A stretch of DNA of 64,000 bases from Eretmocerus hayati (GCA_029851415.1 CM056742.1:113710246-113774245), one strand, 5' to 3'. Numbered from the stretch's first letter, positions 21,759 through 32,640 are shown. A program made the numbers and translations. The notes: a model not told the origin generated them from the sequence alone.

Positions 21759-24327
21759 TTATAATGCATCTTCTAAATAACGGCATTCATTCAAATCGTG
21801 CCCACGTATAAAACAGTAGTTACAAAATTTTGAATCCCGGATCCTCTTAGAGCAGTCTTCTTCGAAATGTCCTTCCCCGAGACAGTAATTACATTCAACT
21901 CGTATCCGAGATAATCTACTGGCCGAGATTGACGCGATTTTGTTGACGGACGCACCCGTGTGATTGTCATGTCGACTCGTGCTTCGGTCTGGACGTCGCG
22001 CTTGGTCTTGGAATAATTTGCCTGAGTCGATTGCTTCAATCAATGATCGGCAGTTATTCAAATCGTGGCCGTTCTCCCTACAATATCTGCAAAATTCGGA
22101 TTCCCAGTTTTCTGGGCATTCCCGTTCCAAATGTCCTTCAACATGATAATGTCCACCTTGGTCTGATACTATGGCCCGATTTACCGTCACTGATTCGATT
22201 GATGAAGATGTATTTTTAGTGATTTCTTTAATTTTTCGTTCAACCAGTGTGTTCACAAGCGCCATTATTTTATCTCCATTCATTTCAGAGCCACTGATGT
22301 TTGAAAATACAGAGCGGGCGCTCGTTTTGCTCTCGAAATTTACCGCTTCTGAGATGGCTTCGCGTAGAGTCATGGGGTTCGTCGATCTAACCTGGTGTTC
22401 CAATGCTCCCGAAAAACCAAAAATGAATTGTTGTAATGCCTCGTTATCCGCGTTGTTTTTGTAAGTCTCTCGCTCCCAGTCTTTAAGGTTTCGATCCGAG
22501 TCGTACACATTGAGCAAACGGTTGTGGAGCGTTTGGACACGCAGCCCGTAGTCTCCTGCGCCTTCATGCTCTCTTTGTTGTACTACTTTTAATTCTGCCA
22601 AAACTCTATCTGCTCCGCCAACTCCACTATATTGGGTAGTCATATCCGACAACAATTTTCGATCGATGTATATTGCGTTAATCGTGCAGTGTAACCTTCG
22701 GCAGCTCTGCCTTGGAGTTTACGAGCCAAGGTTGCCGATATCCACGGCTCCGCGTCTGGGCCGTATTCGTCTACAATGTACCTCACCGTTTGACAGAAAA
22801 AAGCTAACACGTCGGGGTTTCTATCGCATGGCATGATATTATTAAGAGCTTGATTCAGGGTGAGTTTGAATTTGGATGTACGACGTCTATCAAACAGAGC
22901 TTGACTTTCCAGATCTTTTGCTATTAAGCTTTTGACCTTCGTGTTTGTGTTTGACTCACGGTCACTTTTCCTTGACGATCCTTTACTATCGTTTCTTCGA
23001 GACTGATTTAATGAACGAATTCTCCGGTTCGCTTTTTCGTTCCGGTTTGAATTGATTGTCCGATTTTTACCATTTTTCGCGTAATTCTCGTCACCGCTAC
23101 GCCTACTGTAACGTCGGGGCTGTCGTCGTCCGAAGCATCTGGGTCAGTAGAGGACGAGAAATCATCCTCGTATTTTATTTTATTCAAATAACGGTCACGT
23201 CTTGATCGTCTCAGACGACTTGGTTTTTCTGATTCTTCCTCATCATTGCATGACTCTTCAAAATTTTTTCGATTGGCGCGACGCATATGTCCGCCAGATC
23301 GACGATCGGATCTATATCCGTTCAGCGAGTATTCGCGCGTATCGCGTGGCTTCTCATTGTCAACTCGATAATTTGGCTGGTCACAATTCTTCATTGTGTT
23401 AGTATGAGAGTTCATTCTATTGTCGTCCAACTCAGTGTCAAGAGTGTTAGGTATCTGACAATCAGAGTGACTAGCAAATCCAGCGTCCATACTAATGAAT
23501 CGGGGGCTTTTCGGATTCTGTTCTCTCTCTTGGTTATTGAACCAATTTTTGCTCAGCTCGGTGTCAGGTCCTTTGTAGGTCCGACGAACTGAGTGGCTAG
23601 TGAGTACTGCGTCCTTACTATTCAGTCGGCGGCAGAAACTCTGGTTCTGTGAAGAACGACCTACTCGAACGTTTCCACTCGTAACTCGAGGGTGCGAGTT
23701 TCCACTATTGACATTTATGAGTGGCTACGGATCTGTCTCAGCCATTACATATTCGTTCTCCGGAGTTGAGTGATCGATCCAGTTGTCAGTAAATCGTTCG
23801 CTCGTTCGAGTATCTCGAAACGGTGGCCTAGATGGTTGGTCTAAACGTGACGATTCCACTTTGACGCGCGAGTCTCCGAAATTCGCGTAATTCTCATTGA
23901 AAAATTCTTCCTCGTTCCTGGGAATTTTTGGTCGCGCCCCGGTCACTATTTGCGAATTTTCCAAATGATCCCTCAAGCTTTCTGGTAGAGTCATTTCGTC
24001 TTCCGAAAAATATTCTGGTTCGGTTGCGAGAACGCGGCTCAGGTCGCGGATCGCGACTTCGGCGTGTACTCCTCCTGCCTGCTCCAATCCGATATCGGAT
24101 GCCATAAGCGCAAAATAAGTATCGCGAGCTTTCAAATCGCCTTCCTGCATTTTCTCTAGGTGTTCCAGCTTTAGTTGGTCGACATTCTTAATCTCGGTAT
24201 TATTTTGAGCTGATTCTCCCCCTACAGCTACTTGCTGTTCTTCAGGGACTTGATTATCCCCGTTAGATTCTAAATTGATTTCCATAGTGTTGGAAGTTTG
24301 GTGTGAGGCTTTACGACCTCTTGCCAT
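21759..24327 (-). pseudogene. Gag of LTR element R1, disrupted
   Basis: Structural protein frame, starting at the MARGRK ATG (24327). The N-terminal part is acidic and polar. A TAG at 23725 interrupts it, and the frame then continues to about 23008. After two frame changes (near 22840 and 22650) comes a capsid-like region with GGADRVLAELK, GAGDYGLRVQTLHNRLL and DNEALQQFIFGFSGALEHQV. Three C-x2-C-x4-H-x4-C zinc knuckles follow (CRYC, CNYC, CNYC blocks in 22090-21780), preceded by a fourth that has lost its first cysteines. It is the only recognisable retroviral-type gene of this element. The breaks mean this copy cannot supply Gag. Confidence 0.8.
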
Positions 24328-24363
24328 GATCCCGTTATACAGTAACAGCCTATTCAACTGCAC

Positions 24364-24908
24364 AGTTCACAGTTTTAATTTCACAATGTCAAGTATACAG
24401 AGTTGCGTGACGCGTGGAGAATTATCGCACAATTCCAATGGGTCAATTTCAGCAGTTTGTGACCCGTGAATGAGATGAAAGTTACTTGAGAAGAGTTTTG
24501 ATTCGGGGACCACCTCTTCTATTCGGCGATTAGTAGTTATAGCTCTCTAGAGCTTGAATTTTTGGGCTTAGGGTATAAAATTGAAAAAGATGAAATAGTT
24601 CAAACCTGTAAATATTTTGGCTTCTAAATGGTTTGAAAGAGAATGAGTGTTTGCCTCACGACTCTCCCTACGAGGGACAAAAATTGGGGTGAATAAATTT
24701 TCTACCCGATAGTAACGAAGACTGCGATGGCGCAAATCCAGATAAATATCCTTCCTGTCTCTTTGTAGTTAGAAATTCGTCAATGTTGCTTGAATGCTTA
24801 TGTTTTCAAAAACGCGCCGCGATTCGACCTGGAATCCCTATTCGGAGAAAAAAAATTTTTTGACTGATTCTATACTGCTTGGAAAGTAGATCTAAATCCT
24901 TGCAGACA
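24364..24908. other. 5' leader of element R1 (element sense)
   Basis: Non-coding stretch between the primer site and gag; it would hold the packaging signal if one exists. No structure was worked out. Confidence 0.5.
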
Positions 24909-24928
24909 GAATCCCAGCGCTGCCACCA
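24909..24928 (-). other. Primer-binding site, tRNA-Leu type
   Basis: On the minus strand TGGTGGCAGCGCTGGGATTC, six bases inside the 5' LTR. It fits the 3' end of a eukaryotic tRNA-Leu(UAG/AAG) ending GCTGCCACCA, with one mismatch over 20 by memory of the tRNA sequence. It fixes the element's orientation. Confidence 0.8.
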
Positions 24929-24934
24929 GTTTGC

Positions 24935-25636
24935 TGTTAACCAGGGTTCTTGAGGTTCATGTGCTATGGGTTCTATTCTGTCCTTACCAGACCGTCGGGT
25001 CAGTAAGTTGGGGTGCAAGGTATTCTCTGGATGATAAGTCCAAGATGTTGAGTGCAGTATAGATTTTATTCAAAGGTAAGTTATGAATCCGAGAGAGAGA
25101 CTGTTACAACTGTTCGTTGTTCTACTGATTCTACAATGGTACGAGAGTATCAAGGGCTGAGACTACTCGTCCTGGAATGCTGCTAATCGCGGAGTCTATG
25201 CTACGAGTTTACGTGGTCGACTGATATTCTAGAAGCCTAATGTACGCGGTGAGAGTCCGCGGTCAACTGTCAGGACAGAAGCCTGGATCAGCGTTCTTAC
25301 GCCGCTTTTATACTCGTTCTTACATCGAGGTCAAATGCGCGTCAGCGCCTTTGTTCTCGCGCATTCTTGCGCCAGTACGCCTGTGTTCGAACGTTTTCGA
25401 AGGCTCTAGGCTGGCGCCTCTGAATCATCAGTATCAATTCTTGCACGCACGGTTGGTGACGCTTAGTTGCACCGCATTACAATAAATACTGCAATAGCTG
25501 GAGCTCATGTTTCTAGACTTGATCTATGACGCACGGCTATAGATTCTTGCACGTGCAGCTATAGTTGCACCACACCCCATTGAATCTTGCGATAGCTACA
25601 ACTCGTAGGCATGGAGCTTAGACTAGCTTCATGACA
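24935..25636 (-). repeat. LTR of element R1 (5' LTR in element sense)
   Basis: A 702-bp match of 6132-6836. The TATA box TATAAAAG is the complement of 25305-25312 and AATAAA the complement of 25065-25070, in the order expected for minus-strand transcription. Confidence 0.92.
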
Positions 25637-25640
25637 CAAG
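25637..25640. repeat. Target-site duplication CAAG (right)
   Basis: CAAG directly after the TGACA end of the right LTR. Confidence 0.8.
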
Positions 25641-25787
25641 TAATTTTGCTATGCTGACTTGAATGGATCCAAGGGTACTGTTATTCGAATATTTGATGGG
25701 ATTTTTTCCCATAATAACTTAGCTTGCACTGAGAACGCGGCCTCGTTCGCTGATGTTTGCGTGCTGGGAACAATCATTCGGGACGAT

Positions 25788-25792
<5 letters not shown>
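25641..25792 (-). pseudogene. LINE I ORF2 C-terminus (right of LTR element)
   Basis: Minus-strand frame with NEAAFSVQAKLLWEKIPSNI and DPFKSA, the usual end of a CR1-like ORF2, followed by a stop and then QNYLKGKSPF once the LTR element is skipped and 6131 is joined. (GA)n at 25793-25822 marks its 5' truncation. Confidence 0.7.

Positions 25793-25822
<30 letters not shown>
25793..25822 (+). repeat. (GA)n microsatellite
   Basis: GA tract with one AAAG interruption between LINE I (5' side) and the 3' tail of LINE H. Confidence 0.95.
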
Positions 25823-25831
<9 letters not shown>

Positions 25832-26626
25832 TTGATTGATTGATAAAGTATTTATCTCGCCTAGGTGTTGATAGACCGAAAGGCAAATGGGATAATCCAA
25901 CAATTTACAGTGTGGTGATTCGAAATGTGTACCACGTAATAATCAACAAATTTCACCTAAATTGCTAATAAAGAATAATAATTATGTATACCCGTATAAA
26001 ATCGAGTGAAATCGAATATCGGATAAAACTACCTTAATACAAATAAATTAATGTTCTATAATACATTTATAATACGCAGATTTTTGAGCATTCATAAGCA
26101 TTCATATAAGTTACAATAACAGTTATAAACATAATCAAACGATCGACATCATAGACGATATTATCAATCACTTTTGACACTATAATTGCACATATTTCGA
26201 CTCATTCTTGAGGGGAAAGTTCCTCTTTTTTGCAGAAATACTGGAATGAGCCTGATTTGAATGAATCTATAGAGTTCATCATGCGAATGTTTATAGGGAT
26301 CTTTTCCCAGAGAAGTTTCCCTCGTACTGTGGAAGATTCTCCGTGAGTGGGAGTCCGCGTCGTAGGAATACGCATATGTGAGGACGCATTCCTATCTGAA
26401 CGACGCAACTCATTATCTATCGGAAGAAGCTCTAGGAGATCATCGGGCTTAGAAATTGTGAAGATTTTATACAATATTACACCAAGAAAGTATTGACGTC
26501 GTGACTTCAGTGATAACCAACATAACTTTTGATAGAAGGGTTTGAGAGCTGCATCACGTCTCAGATGGCAGTCAAATCGTACACATACACTATAAAGTCT
26601 CTGTAATTTGGTTTCAAGATAACAAG

Positions 26627-26630
<4 letters not shown>
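25823..26630 (-). mobile_element. LINE H, 5'-truncated CR1-like copy
   Basis: Tail (TCAA)n at about 25823-25840, a 3' UTR of about 370 bases and the C-terminal part of ORF2. GA tracts lie on both sides (25793-25822 and 26631-26674), that is (TC)n on its sense strand. The 3' UTR resembles LINE I (TGTTGATAGACCGAAAGGC against CTTGATAGACCATGAGGC). Confidence 0.8.
26202..26628 (-). CDS. LINE H ORF2 C-terminal fragment
   Basis: An open frame without the catalytic domain. It reads VCVRFDCHLRRDAALKPFYQ, LCWLSLKSRRQYFL, then GKLLWEKIPINIRMMNSID and a stop at 26202. These are the conserved end blocks of CR1-like reverse transcriptase proteins. It is 5'-truncated at the GA tract. Confidence 0.75.

Positions 26631-26674
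<44 letters not shown>
26631..26674 (+). repeat. (GA)n microsatellite
   Basis: About 21 GA units separating LINE H and LINE H3. Confidence 0.95.
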
Positions 26675-26677
<3 letters not shown>

Positions 26678-26849
26678 ATTGATTGATTGATGCCCGTTTA
26701 TTCGTCCGAAGACAAGAAAGAAAAATAATCAGTTACATATGGTAATATATATCACAGATCAATAGTGCACATTAATGAAAATAATGTAGTCATTTGGTCA
26801 AGGACAAATCTTAAGTATATCACAATTTCTGACTAGTCAGGTAGCACTC

Positions 26850-26851
<2 letters not shown>
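26675..26851 (-). mobile_element. LINE H3, 3' UTR fragment related to family A
   Basis: Tail (TCAA)n, terminal hairpin GTC-TTCG-GAC (26704-26713 on the complement) before GAATAAA, and the family A phrase TGACTAGTCA near 26830. It holds no coding sequence and is bounded by GA tracts on both sides. Confidence 0.7.

Positions 26852-26935
<84 letters not shown>
26852..26935 (+). repeat. (GA)n microsatellite
   Basis: About 42 GA units directly before the 5' end of R1-like LINE B. Confidence 0.97.
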
Positions 26936-27106
26936 CCGTAGGGGGCTTTGGGTGTGACCTTAGGGTTGCACTTGGAGCTTGAGGGAGCGACGCCCCTCCG
27001 GACCCGAGTCCTACACTTACACCAACACACACACTACACCATACATGCACCATACTCACGCCTGCCCAAGCACTACACAAACATACCAACATCATACAGG
27101 ACATGC

Positions 27107-29080
27107 ATGACACAGGACACCACACCCGTGCTGGTCTGGTCCGGGGTCGGCCAGCATGCGATTCCAGGCCCTGGAAGAAGAAAGAAGATGATGTCCAGCA
27201 TTGACGGCAAGAATTCCCCAAGTAAAGCGGGGTCCCATTCGGATCTTGGGGGGGGGGGGGCCCCAACGATGCAAAACGCGCCACCAGTGGCACACTTGGC
27301 TGGTGGAATAACGCGTACAGCTACAAGCGATGGAAATACGCTGCAGGTGGAGGGTGCGGGAGAAAAAAACCTACGCCATGGAGAAGCTGAGCTCACCCCT
27401 AGCAGGAAGAGAAAGGGCCCGAGTGACGGAGCAGAGAAGCGAGTGCTCAAACAATCAAAGCTCACATTTCCGAGCCAACGAGGGATGAACGCGAAAGTTG
27501 CAGAAGAAGCACGAGAGGCGGCAGAGAAGCTGCTGAAGATCAACCCCGCTATCAGGATCCAGATCACGCAACCCAGCAACGAGGTTGATGACGCCGTCAA
27601 CTTGAGCTCAGACTCGAGCGAGTCTGACTCCACTATAGGGTCCCAGGGGAACGGAACAATCCTGACTCCTGAAAACGGTTTGCTCGAGAGGGGAGTGCAC
27701 GATGAGGTGCCTGATAGGGTGGAGATTGACCACATCCCCTCAACCAGAGATTCGGCACGACAGAGGAGTGGATACGAGGCAGGCGATCTCATGGGGAAAT
27801 GGGAAGACTTGAAAATGTGCCGGGAAGAGACGGAGGAGAAGACATATCTCCTCCTCGAGCACTTCAACTTGGTTATAGGAATAGCCGAGTCTGTTTCCAG
27901 CAATCCAGAAGGGACCAAGGGTGACATCGAAGAGCTCAAGAAGATAGGCCACGCGCTCGAAGGCCTACTCGCGACAGACAAGGCGAAGCGGGCTGCTTTC
28001 GAGACAACGCTCCTCGAAACGGAAAAGACCCTGAAAGCGAGGGGGAATATGCAGCCTCCGGTCACAAGAAAACCGGCCGCGTCGGGTAGTGGCTTCCAGG
28101 GGAGGGGGGCAGGGAAACCGGAATCGCGACCGGGAAAACAACGCGGTTCGAAGGCGACGCGATACGGTCCTCCACCGGGAGGTCTCGGAACACCGCGCTC
28201 GACATCAACGCCCAATCGGCCCGAGCAGAATGGGCCTTGGAAGGAAGTGGTGTCAAAGAAACAAGCGAGAAGGGCAAAGAAGAGCGGTAGATCGGACGAT
28301 GCCGCCGGGAAGAAAGCGAAAATGAAGCCGAGAAGGGTGAAGCCCGAAGCCGTCCTCGTTACGGCCAAACAAGGTGGGCTAACCTACGCAGACATGCTGC
28401 GCAGGATAAAAACGGATGACCTCGATGAAGAAGTGGGCTCCAAGGTCACGGGCATCCGCAAGACCCAAGAAGGCCAAGTCCTTCTTGAACTCAAGAAGGG
28501 CACCGATGTCGCCGCCGTCAAGGCAGCCTTGGCACCAGTCGTCGGGCAAGAAGGAGCTGTCCACTGTCTAGCAAACAGCACGACCCTCGAGGTTCTCGGA
28601 GTCGACTACGATGTCGACATAATCAAGGTGCGGGATGACCTCGCGAAGGCCCTACCAGAAAACGAGAAGGGTGCCGTTGTAGTCAAGTCCATCCGGAGTG
28701 GCTACCGCGGCACCCAAACCGCTGTTGTCTCGATCGCAACGAGACTGGCCCACCATCTCCTCGACTGGAAGGAGCCAAAGGTTGGATGGGGCAGAGTCAG
28801 GATCCGCGAGAAGGGTGGCATCCCACGGTGCTATAACTGCTTAGAGTACGGACACAAGGCCTCGGGGTGCAAAAAAGAGAAGGCAGAGGAACGGAAACCA
28901 AAACTCTGCTTCCAATGCGGCGAACCAGGGCACCTTGCTGCGATTTGCAAGGAAAAACCAAAATGCCTAAGCTGTGCGGCGATCGGGTCCAAATCTGACC
29001 ACAGATCTGGGGCCAGCAACTGCACTGCGTACCAGCGGGCAAGAACCACATATAGACGCAGGAAGGGAAGAAATGGCTAG
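27107..29080 (+). CDS. R1-like LINE B ORF1 (gag-like, CCHC knuckles)
   Basis: RNA-binding protein of the LINE RNP. The frame is open from the element's start; the first in-frame ATG is 27107 and a stronger start, MMSSIDGK, is 27188. The middle is charged, with a probable coiled coil (EETEEKTYLLLEHFNLVIGI region), then a Lys/Arg-rich linker. Near the C-terminus are the zinc knuckles CYNCLEYGHKASGC and CFQCGEPGHLAAIC, then CLSCAAIG as a degenerate third, as in R1/I-type ORF1. It ends at TAG 29078-29080 inside the ORF2 start, ATGGCTAG. Confidence 0.85.
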   Translation: MTQDTTPVLVWSGVGQHAIPGPGRRKKMMSSIDGKNSPSKAGSHSDLGGGGAPTMQNAPPVAHLAGGITRTATSDGNTLQVEGAGEKNLRHGEAELTPSRKRKGPSDGAEKRVLKQSKLTFPSQRGMNAKVAEEAREAAEKLLKINPAIRIQITQPSNEVDDAVNLSSDSSESDSTIGSQGNGTILTPENGLLERGVHDEVPDRVEIDHIPSTRDSARQRSGYEAGDLMGKWEDLKMCREETEEKTYLLLEHFNLVIGIAESVSSNPEGTKGDIEELKKIGHALEGLLATDKAKRAAFETTLLETEKTLKARGNMQPPVTRKPAASGSGFQGRGAGKPESRPGKQRGSKATRYGPPPGGLGTPRSTSTPNRPEQNGPWKEVVSKKQARRAKKSGRSDDAAGKKAKMKPRRVKPEAVLVTAKQGGLTYADMLRRIKTDDLDEEVGSKVTGIRKTQEGQVLLELKKGTDVAAVKAALAPVVGQEGAVHCLANSTTLEVLGVDYDVDIIKVRDDLAKALPENEKGAVVVKSIRSGYRGTQTAVVSIATRLAHHLLDWKEPKVGWGRVRIREKGGIPRCYNCLEYGHKASGCKKEKAEERKPKLCFQCGEPGHLAAICKEKPKCLSCAAIGSKSDHRSGASNCTAYQRARTTYRRRKGRNG

Positions 29081-32000
29081 CTTCATCCAAGCCAACCTCA
29101 GGAAGAGCGGGGACGCAGACGATCTCCTACACGCTGTAGCCAAAGAAGGAGGGATCGATGTTCTGATTATCTCCGAACCGCCTCGGAAGCGCGAATTTTC
29201 TCGATCCACATTCGATCACTGGAGGACAGCCGTAATCCAGATCATGAATCCTGCGATCCGTGAGACTGGACCAGCTGTTAGTGGCCGTGGTTTTGCTCGA
29301 AAGACCATAGAGGGCACAGCAGTCTACAGCTGCTACTATTCGCCATCGCTCAAGATACACGAATTCGAAGACGAGCTCCATGACCTAGAAGAGGATGTGA
29401 GGCAATGGGGGGGCCCAGTTATAATCGCGGGGGATTTCAACTCCAAGGAACCGACTTGGAGCGGGGGGCCGCGTGATAGACGGGGGGTAATACTCGCTGA
29501 TGCCATGGAGGCATTGGGATTAGTGCTCGCGAACGAGACGGGGGTTATCACCTACTACCGACACGACACTCGGTCCAGGGAGGGAGGTTCGTCTTCGGTC
29601 CTCGACCTGACGTCCCATGAGCCCGTCGCTCATGGGACGTATGACATCGTGGGAGGTTCTAGACACGGAAACATTGAGTGACCATCGACATATTCGGTTT
29701 CGGCTTAGGACTGACAGACAGAGACAGACGACACACAGACCGCGACCGACGGGGTGGCAGGTACGCAAGCTGGATGAGGGGAAATTCCGGGAATCGATAG
29801 GAACAGCCGAAGATCTCCCGATGAACATCACCGCGGACGAGGCTGTGGATATGGTGACGACCACCATCACAAGAGCTTGTGACGCATCGATGCCTCGCAA
29901 GACAACATCATGCTTTTGGAGGAAACCAGAGTACTGGATCACCGACGAGATAAAAGCCCTACGAAGAACGAGCAATAAGAAGAGGAGAACCGCGTGGCGA
30001 TCAAGGAAACTAAAACGACCATCACTGGGGGAAGATGATAGGGCGTACAGAGAAGCAAAGAAGGCTCTCGTTCTAGCCATCCGGAGAAGCAAAGAGAAGT
30101 GCTGGGGTGAATTGTGCGACATGGTTAATGGAGACCCGTGGGGTACGCCATACCGCGTGGTCATGTCCAAGGTCCGACCCCGGAGGGGCAACCCAGCACC
30201 GACTGATGCAGCTACCTTGCGCAGCATCGTGGAAGACCTCTTTCCAGCAGGAGAACCCAGAGTGACATTCCCTCCCGAGAGCGAAGATCCCATCCCGCTC
30301 TTTACTATGCAAGAGCTACTCATAGCGGCGAAGAGGCTGCCAAACGGCAAGGCCCCTGGCCTGGACGGCATTCCAAACGAGGCTCTGAAACTGGTCTTCA
30401 AATACAACCCAGATTTACTCCTCGACCTCTTCAACATCTGTCTGAGCGCGGGAAGTTTCCCGGATAAGTGGAAACGCCAGAAGCTGGTCCTGATACCTAA
30501 AGGTCAAGGAGGTCAACGCCCTCTCAGCATGCTCGACAATATCGGGAAAATGTATGAGAGGATGGTGCTCAACAGGGTGGAAAAAGCCTACGAAGAGAGC
30601 GGCGGGCTATCACCAATGCAGTTTGGGTTCCGGAAGGGACGAAGCACTGTGCACGCGATCGAGGAGGTCCAAGAGCGGGTTCAAGCGTCGGTAGGGAACC
30701 CATACCAAGGAAGAGGAGGATTCTGTGCCATTATTGCGTTGGACATAAAGAACGCGTTCAACTGCGCGAGCTGGGAGCGAGTCTATCAATCCCAAGCAGG
30801 TAAAGTGCCGCCCTATCTACTAGCCATCACGAGTGACTATCTGCGGAACAGGACACTCGTGTACGACACCGACGAGGGACAAGAGATCCGGGAACTGTCC
30901 GCCGGAATTGGACAGGGATCGGTTTCCGGGCCGTTCAACTGGAACACCCAGTACGACAGTTTACTGTCTATTGAACTGCCCGAAGGAGTCATAATAGTGG
31001 CTTTCGCGGACGACGCGGGGCTCATAGTCTGGTCCGACAACGAGGAACTCTTGGGTAGACGCGCAAACGAGGCGCTGGCCCGAGTCTACGAGTGGATGAT
31101 CAGCAGGCTCCTAGAGCTTGCTGTCAAGAAGTGCGAAGCAATCGTGGTCACAAGACGCAGGAAGTTTGACTTGCCCCACTTTTACATCAACGGGCAAGAG
31201 ATCCCACGCAAGACAGAGCTGAAATACCTCGGCGTATGGCTTGACGACAAGTGGTCGTTCAAGAAGCACATCCAGGAGGCCGCTCAAAAAGCGAGCAGGG
31301 TTGGTGCGGCGCTTCAACGGCTGATGCCGAATATCGGAGGACCCAAGGAAAAGAGGCGCGCACTCCTCAACACCGTCAGCACCTCTATCATGCTCTACGG
31401 TGCACCCGTGTGGGGAAAGAGAGTAGAGAAGACCATCATCGAGAAGAAGATGGGGCCTGTCCACCGGAGAGCGGCCCTGAGAAGTATCCGTGCCTACCGC
31501 ACCGTGTCAGGAGATGCGGCTTACGTATTGGCGAGTTCACCGCCCATCCACTTGCTCGTCGCGGAGCGAGTGAGGATCTGGGACCGCCAGAAAGTGATCG
31601 GAGCCGAACGAGTACTCACCCCGACGATGAAGGAGATTATCCGCGACAACGAGAAGGAAACCACCCTTGAGCATTGGCAAACTGAGTGGGATTCGCCATT
31701 TGCGAACGGCAGATGGACGCACCGGCTGATCCGTGACGTAGCCAAGTGGGCGGAACGCACCCACGGAGAGATGGACTACTGGACGACGCAGGCACTGAGC
31801 GATCATATTGCTTCGGTTCCTATCTAACCAGGTTCAAGAAGAGGACGACCCCAGCATGTCAGTCATGCGGGGATGAATGGGATGACGCCGAACATGCCCT
31901 GTTCAAGTGCAGCGACACCCGGAGAGAGCGCGCCGAGCTGGATGAATGGCTGGGTGCTCAACTAACACCCGAGAATCTCGTCCCGTACTTGCTCCGCAAC

Positions 32001-32105
32001 CAGGAGACATGGGATAGACTCACCGGATACATCAAGATGGTGATGACCCGCAAAGAGGAGAAAGAGAGGGAAGTAAGGCGCCTCGAAGTAGGCGAATCAC
32101 AGTGA
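29073..32105 (+). pseudogene. R1-like LINE B ORF2 (endonuclease and reverse transcriptase), two frameshifts
   Basis: Starts at ATG 29073 (MASFIQANLRKSGDADDLL), overlapping the ORF1 stop. The endonuclease blocks are LIISEPPRKREF, VIIAGDFNSKEPTW and, after a frame change near 29610-29617, ETLSDHRHIRF. The RT blocks are NGKAPGLDGIPNEALK, PMQFGFRKGRSTVHA, IALDIKNAFNCASW (motif A), GQGSVSGPFNW and VAFADDAGLIV (FADD in place of YADD). The C-terminal zinc motif is CQSCGDEWDDAEHALFKC. A second frame break near 31805 is a one-base loss compared with copy B2, which keeps the frame open there. The protein would be about 1,000 aa if unbroken. Confidence 0.9.
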
Positions 32106-32275
32106 CTCTGCCGATTGAAACAGAAGAGGCCCAAATGATTCCAGGAGGAATCTGATGCACTGAAGAGGGAAGAAAGAAGAAAGAAGAGAGAAGAAAGAAG
32201 GAAGAGAGGGAACAATGAAGAGTGAAGATAGAAGATGCCGACAAGTGGCCGAAGAGAGAAGATGGAGAAGAGGAA

Positions 32276-32341
32276 CGCTCGCAATCGAGCGCGAGACATG
32301 CCGCTCATCCTGAAGTAATGCTCACGCGGTTCCGGGATGAG
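32276..32341 (+). ncRNA. Paired 3'-UTR hairpins of R1-like LINE B
   Basis: Hairpin 1 is CGCTCG (32276-32281) with CGAGCG (32286-32291). Hairpin 2 is CTCATCC (32304-32310) with GGATGAG (32335-32341) around a 24-base loop, TGAAGTAATGCTCACGCGG then TTCCG. In K1 and LINE C the loop core is kept while the stem letters change in matched pairs. A likely recognition structure for target-primed reverse transcription. Confidence 0.7.
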
Positions 32342-32589
32342 ATGGTAGATGCAGGTGGATCTCCTCCTTGATTGCCCGATGCCCTAGGTATCGGACATCG
32401 AGGGGAGAGGGATATTACACGGCCGGGCCCACCTCTCGGTGGGCCCCACCCAAACCCGTGTCCCGCCTGGTATGGCCTCCGTGGGCTATGCGTAGTCCGC
32501 GTATGCTGAACCAGTCCGGTGTCTGGGGACGGATCCGAGGGATCCTGAGGCAGATTTTGCCCTCTAACCACCTTAAAAAAAAAAAAAAA

Positions 32590-32598
<9 letters not shown>

Positions 32599-32640
<42 letters not shown>
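32599..32640 (+). repeat. (GA)n microsatellite after LINE B poly(A)
   Basis: About 21 GA units joined to the poly(A) tail of LINE B. It is the right half of the tract into which B inserted. Confidence 0.95.

Larger units (their letters stand above)
6132..25636 (-). mobile_element. Giant LTR retrotransposon R1 (gag only, 19.5 kb)
   Basis: Two direct LTRs (6132-6836 and 24935-25636) with TG...CA ends, a 4-bp target duplication CAAG (6128-6131 and 25637-25640) and a tRNA-Leu-like primer site next to the right LTR show an element transcribed on the minus strand. A broken gag lies after the primer site (24327-21759). No aspartic protease, YxDD reverse transcriptase, RNase H or integrase signature is visible in the remaining 14 kb, even allowing for the nested 4 kb pogo-like element. 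It therefore looks non-autonomous, like large retrotransposon derivatives or TR-GAG elements described in plants. The purine tract expected next to the left LTR is not obvious. The LTRs differ by scattered substitutions, so insertion is not very recent. Confidence 0.88.
26936..32598 (+). mobile_element. R1-like LINE, copy B, full length
   Basis: A 5.6 kb non-LTR element with a gag-like ORF1, an endonuclease/RT ORF2 that overlaps it by 8 bases, a 3' UTR with two hairpins and a poly(A) tail (32575-32598). (GA)n lies directly on both sides, so it inserted into the microsatellite on its (GA) strand. ORF2 has two frameshifts. Assignment to the R1 group rests on CCHC knuckles in ORF1, the SEPPR-type endonuclease and the CCHC motif after the RT. 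Confidence 0.9.

Noticed and set aside
24909..24928. tRNA-Leu gene
   Set aside because: Only the 3' acceptor/T-arm complement is present next to an LTR, so it is a primer site and no tRNA gene.
27073..28368. 431-codon minus-strand frame opposite LINE B ORF1
   Set aside because: Shadow of the GC-rich ORF1 on the other strand; no domain and full overlap with a clear LINE gene.
30073..30437. Minus-strand frames opposite the RT of LINE B
   Set aside because: Antisense shadows in GC-rich coding sequence.
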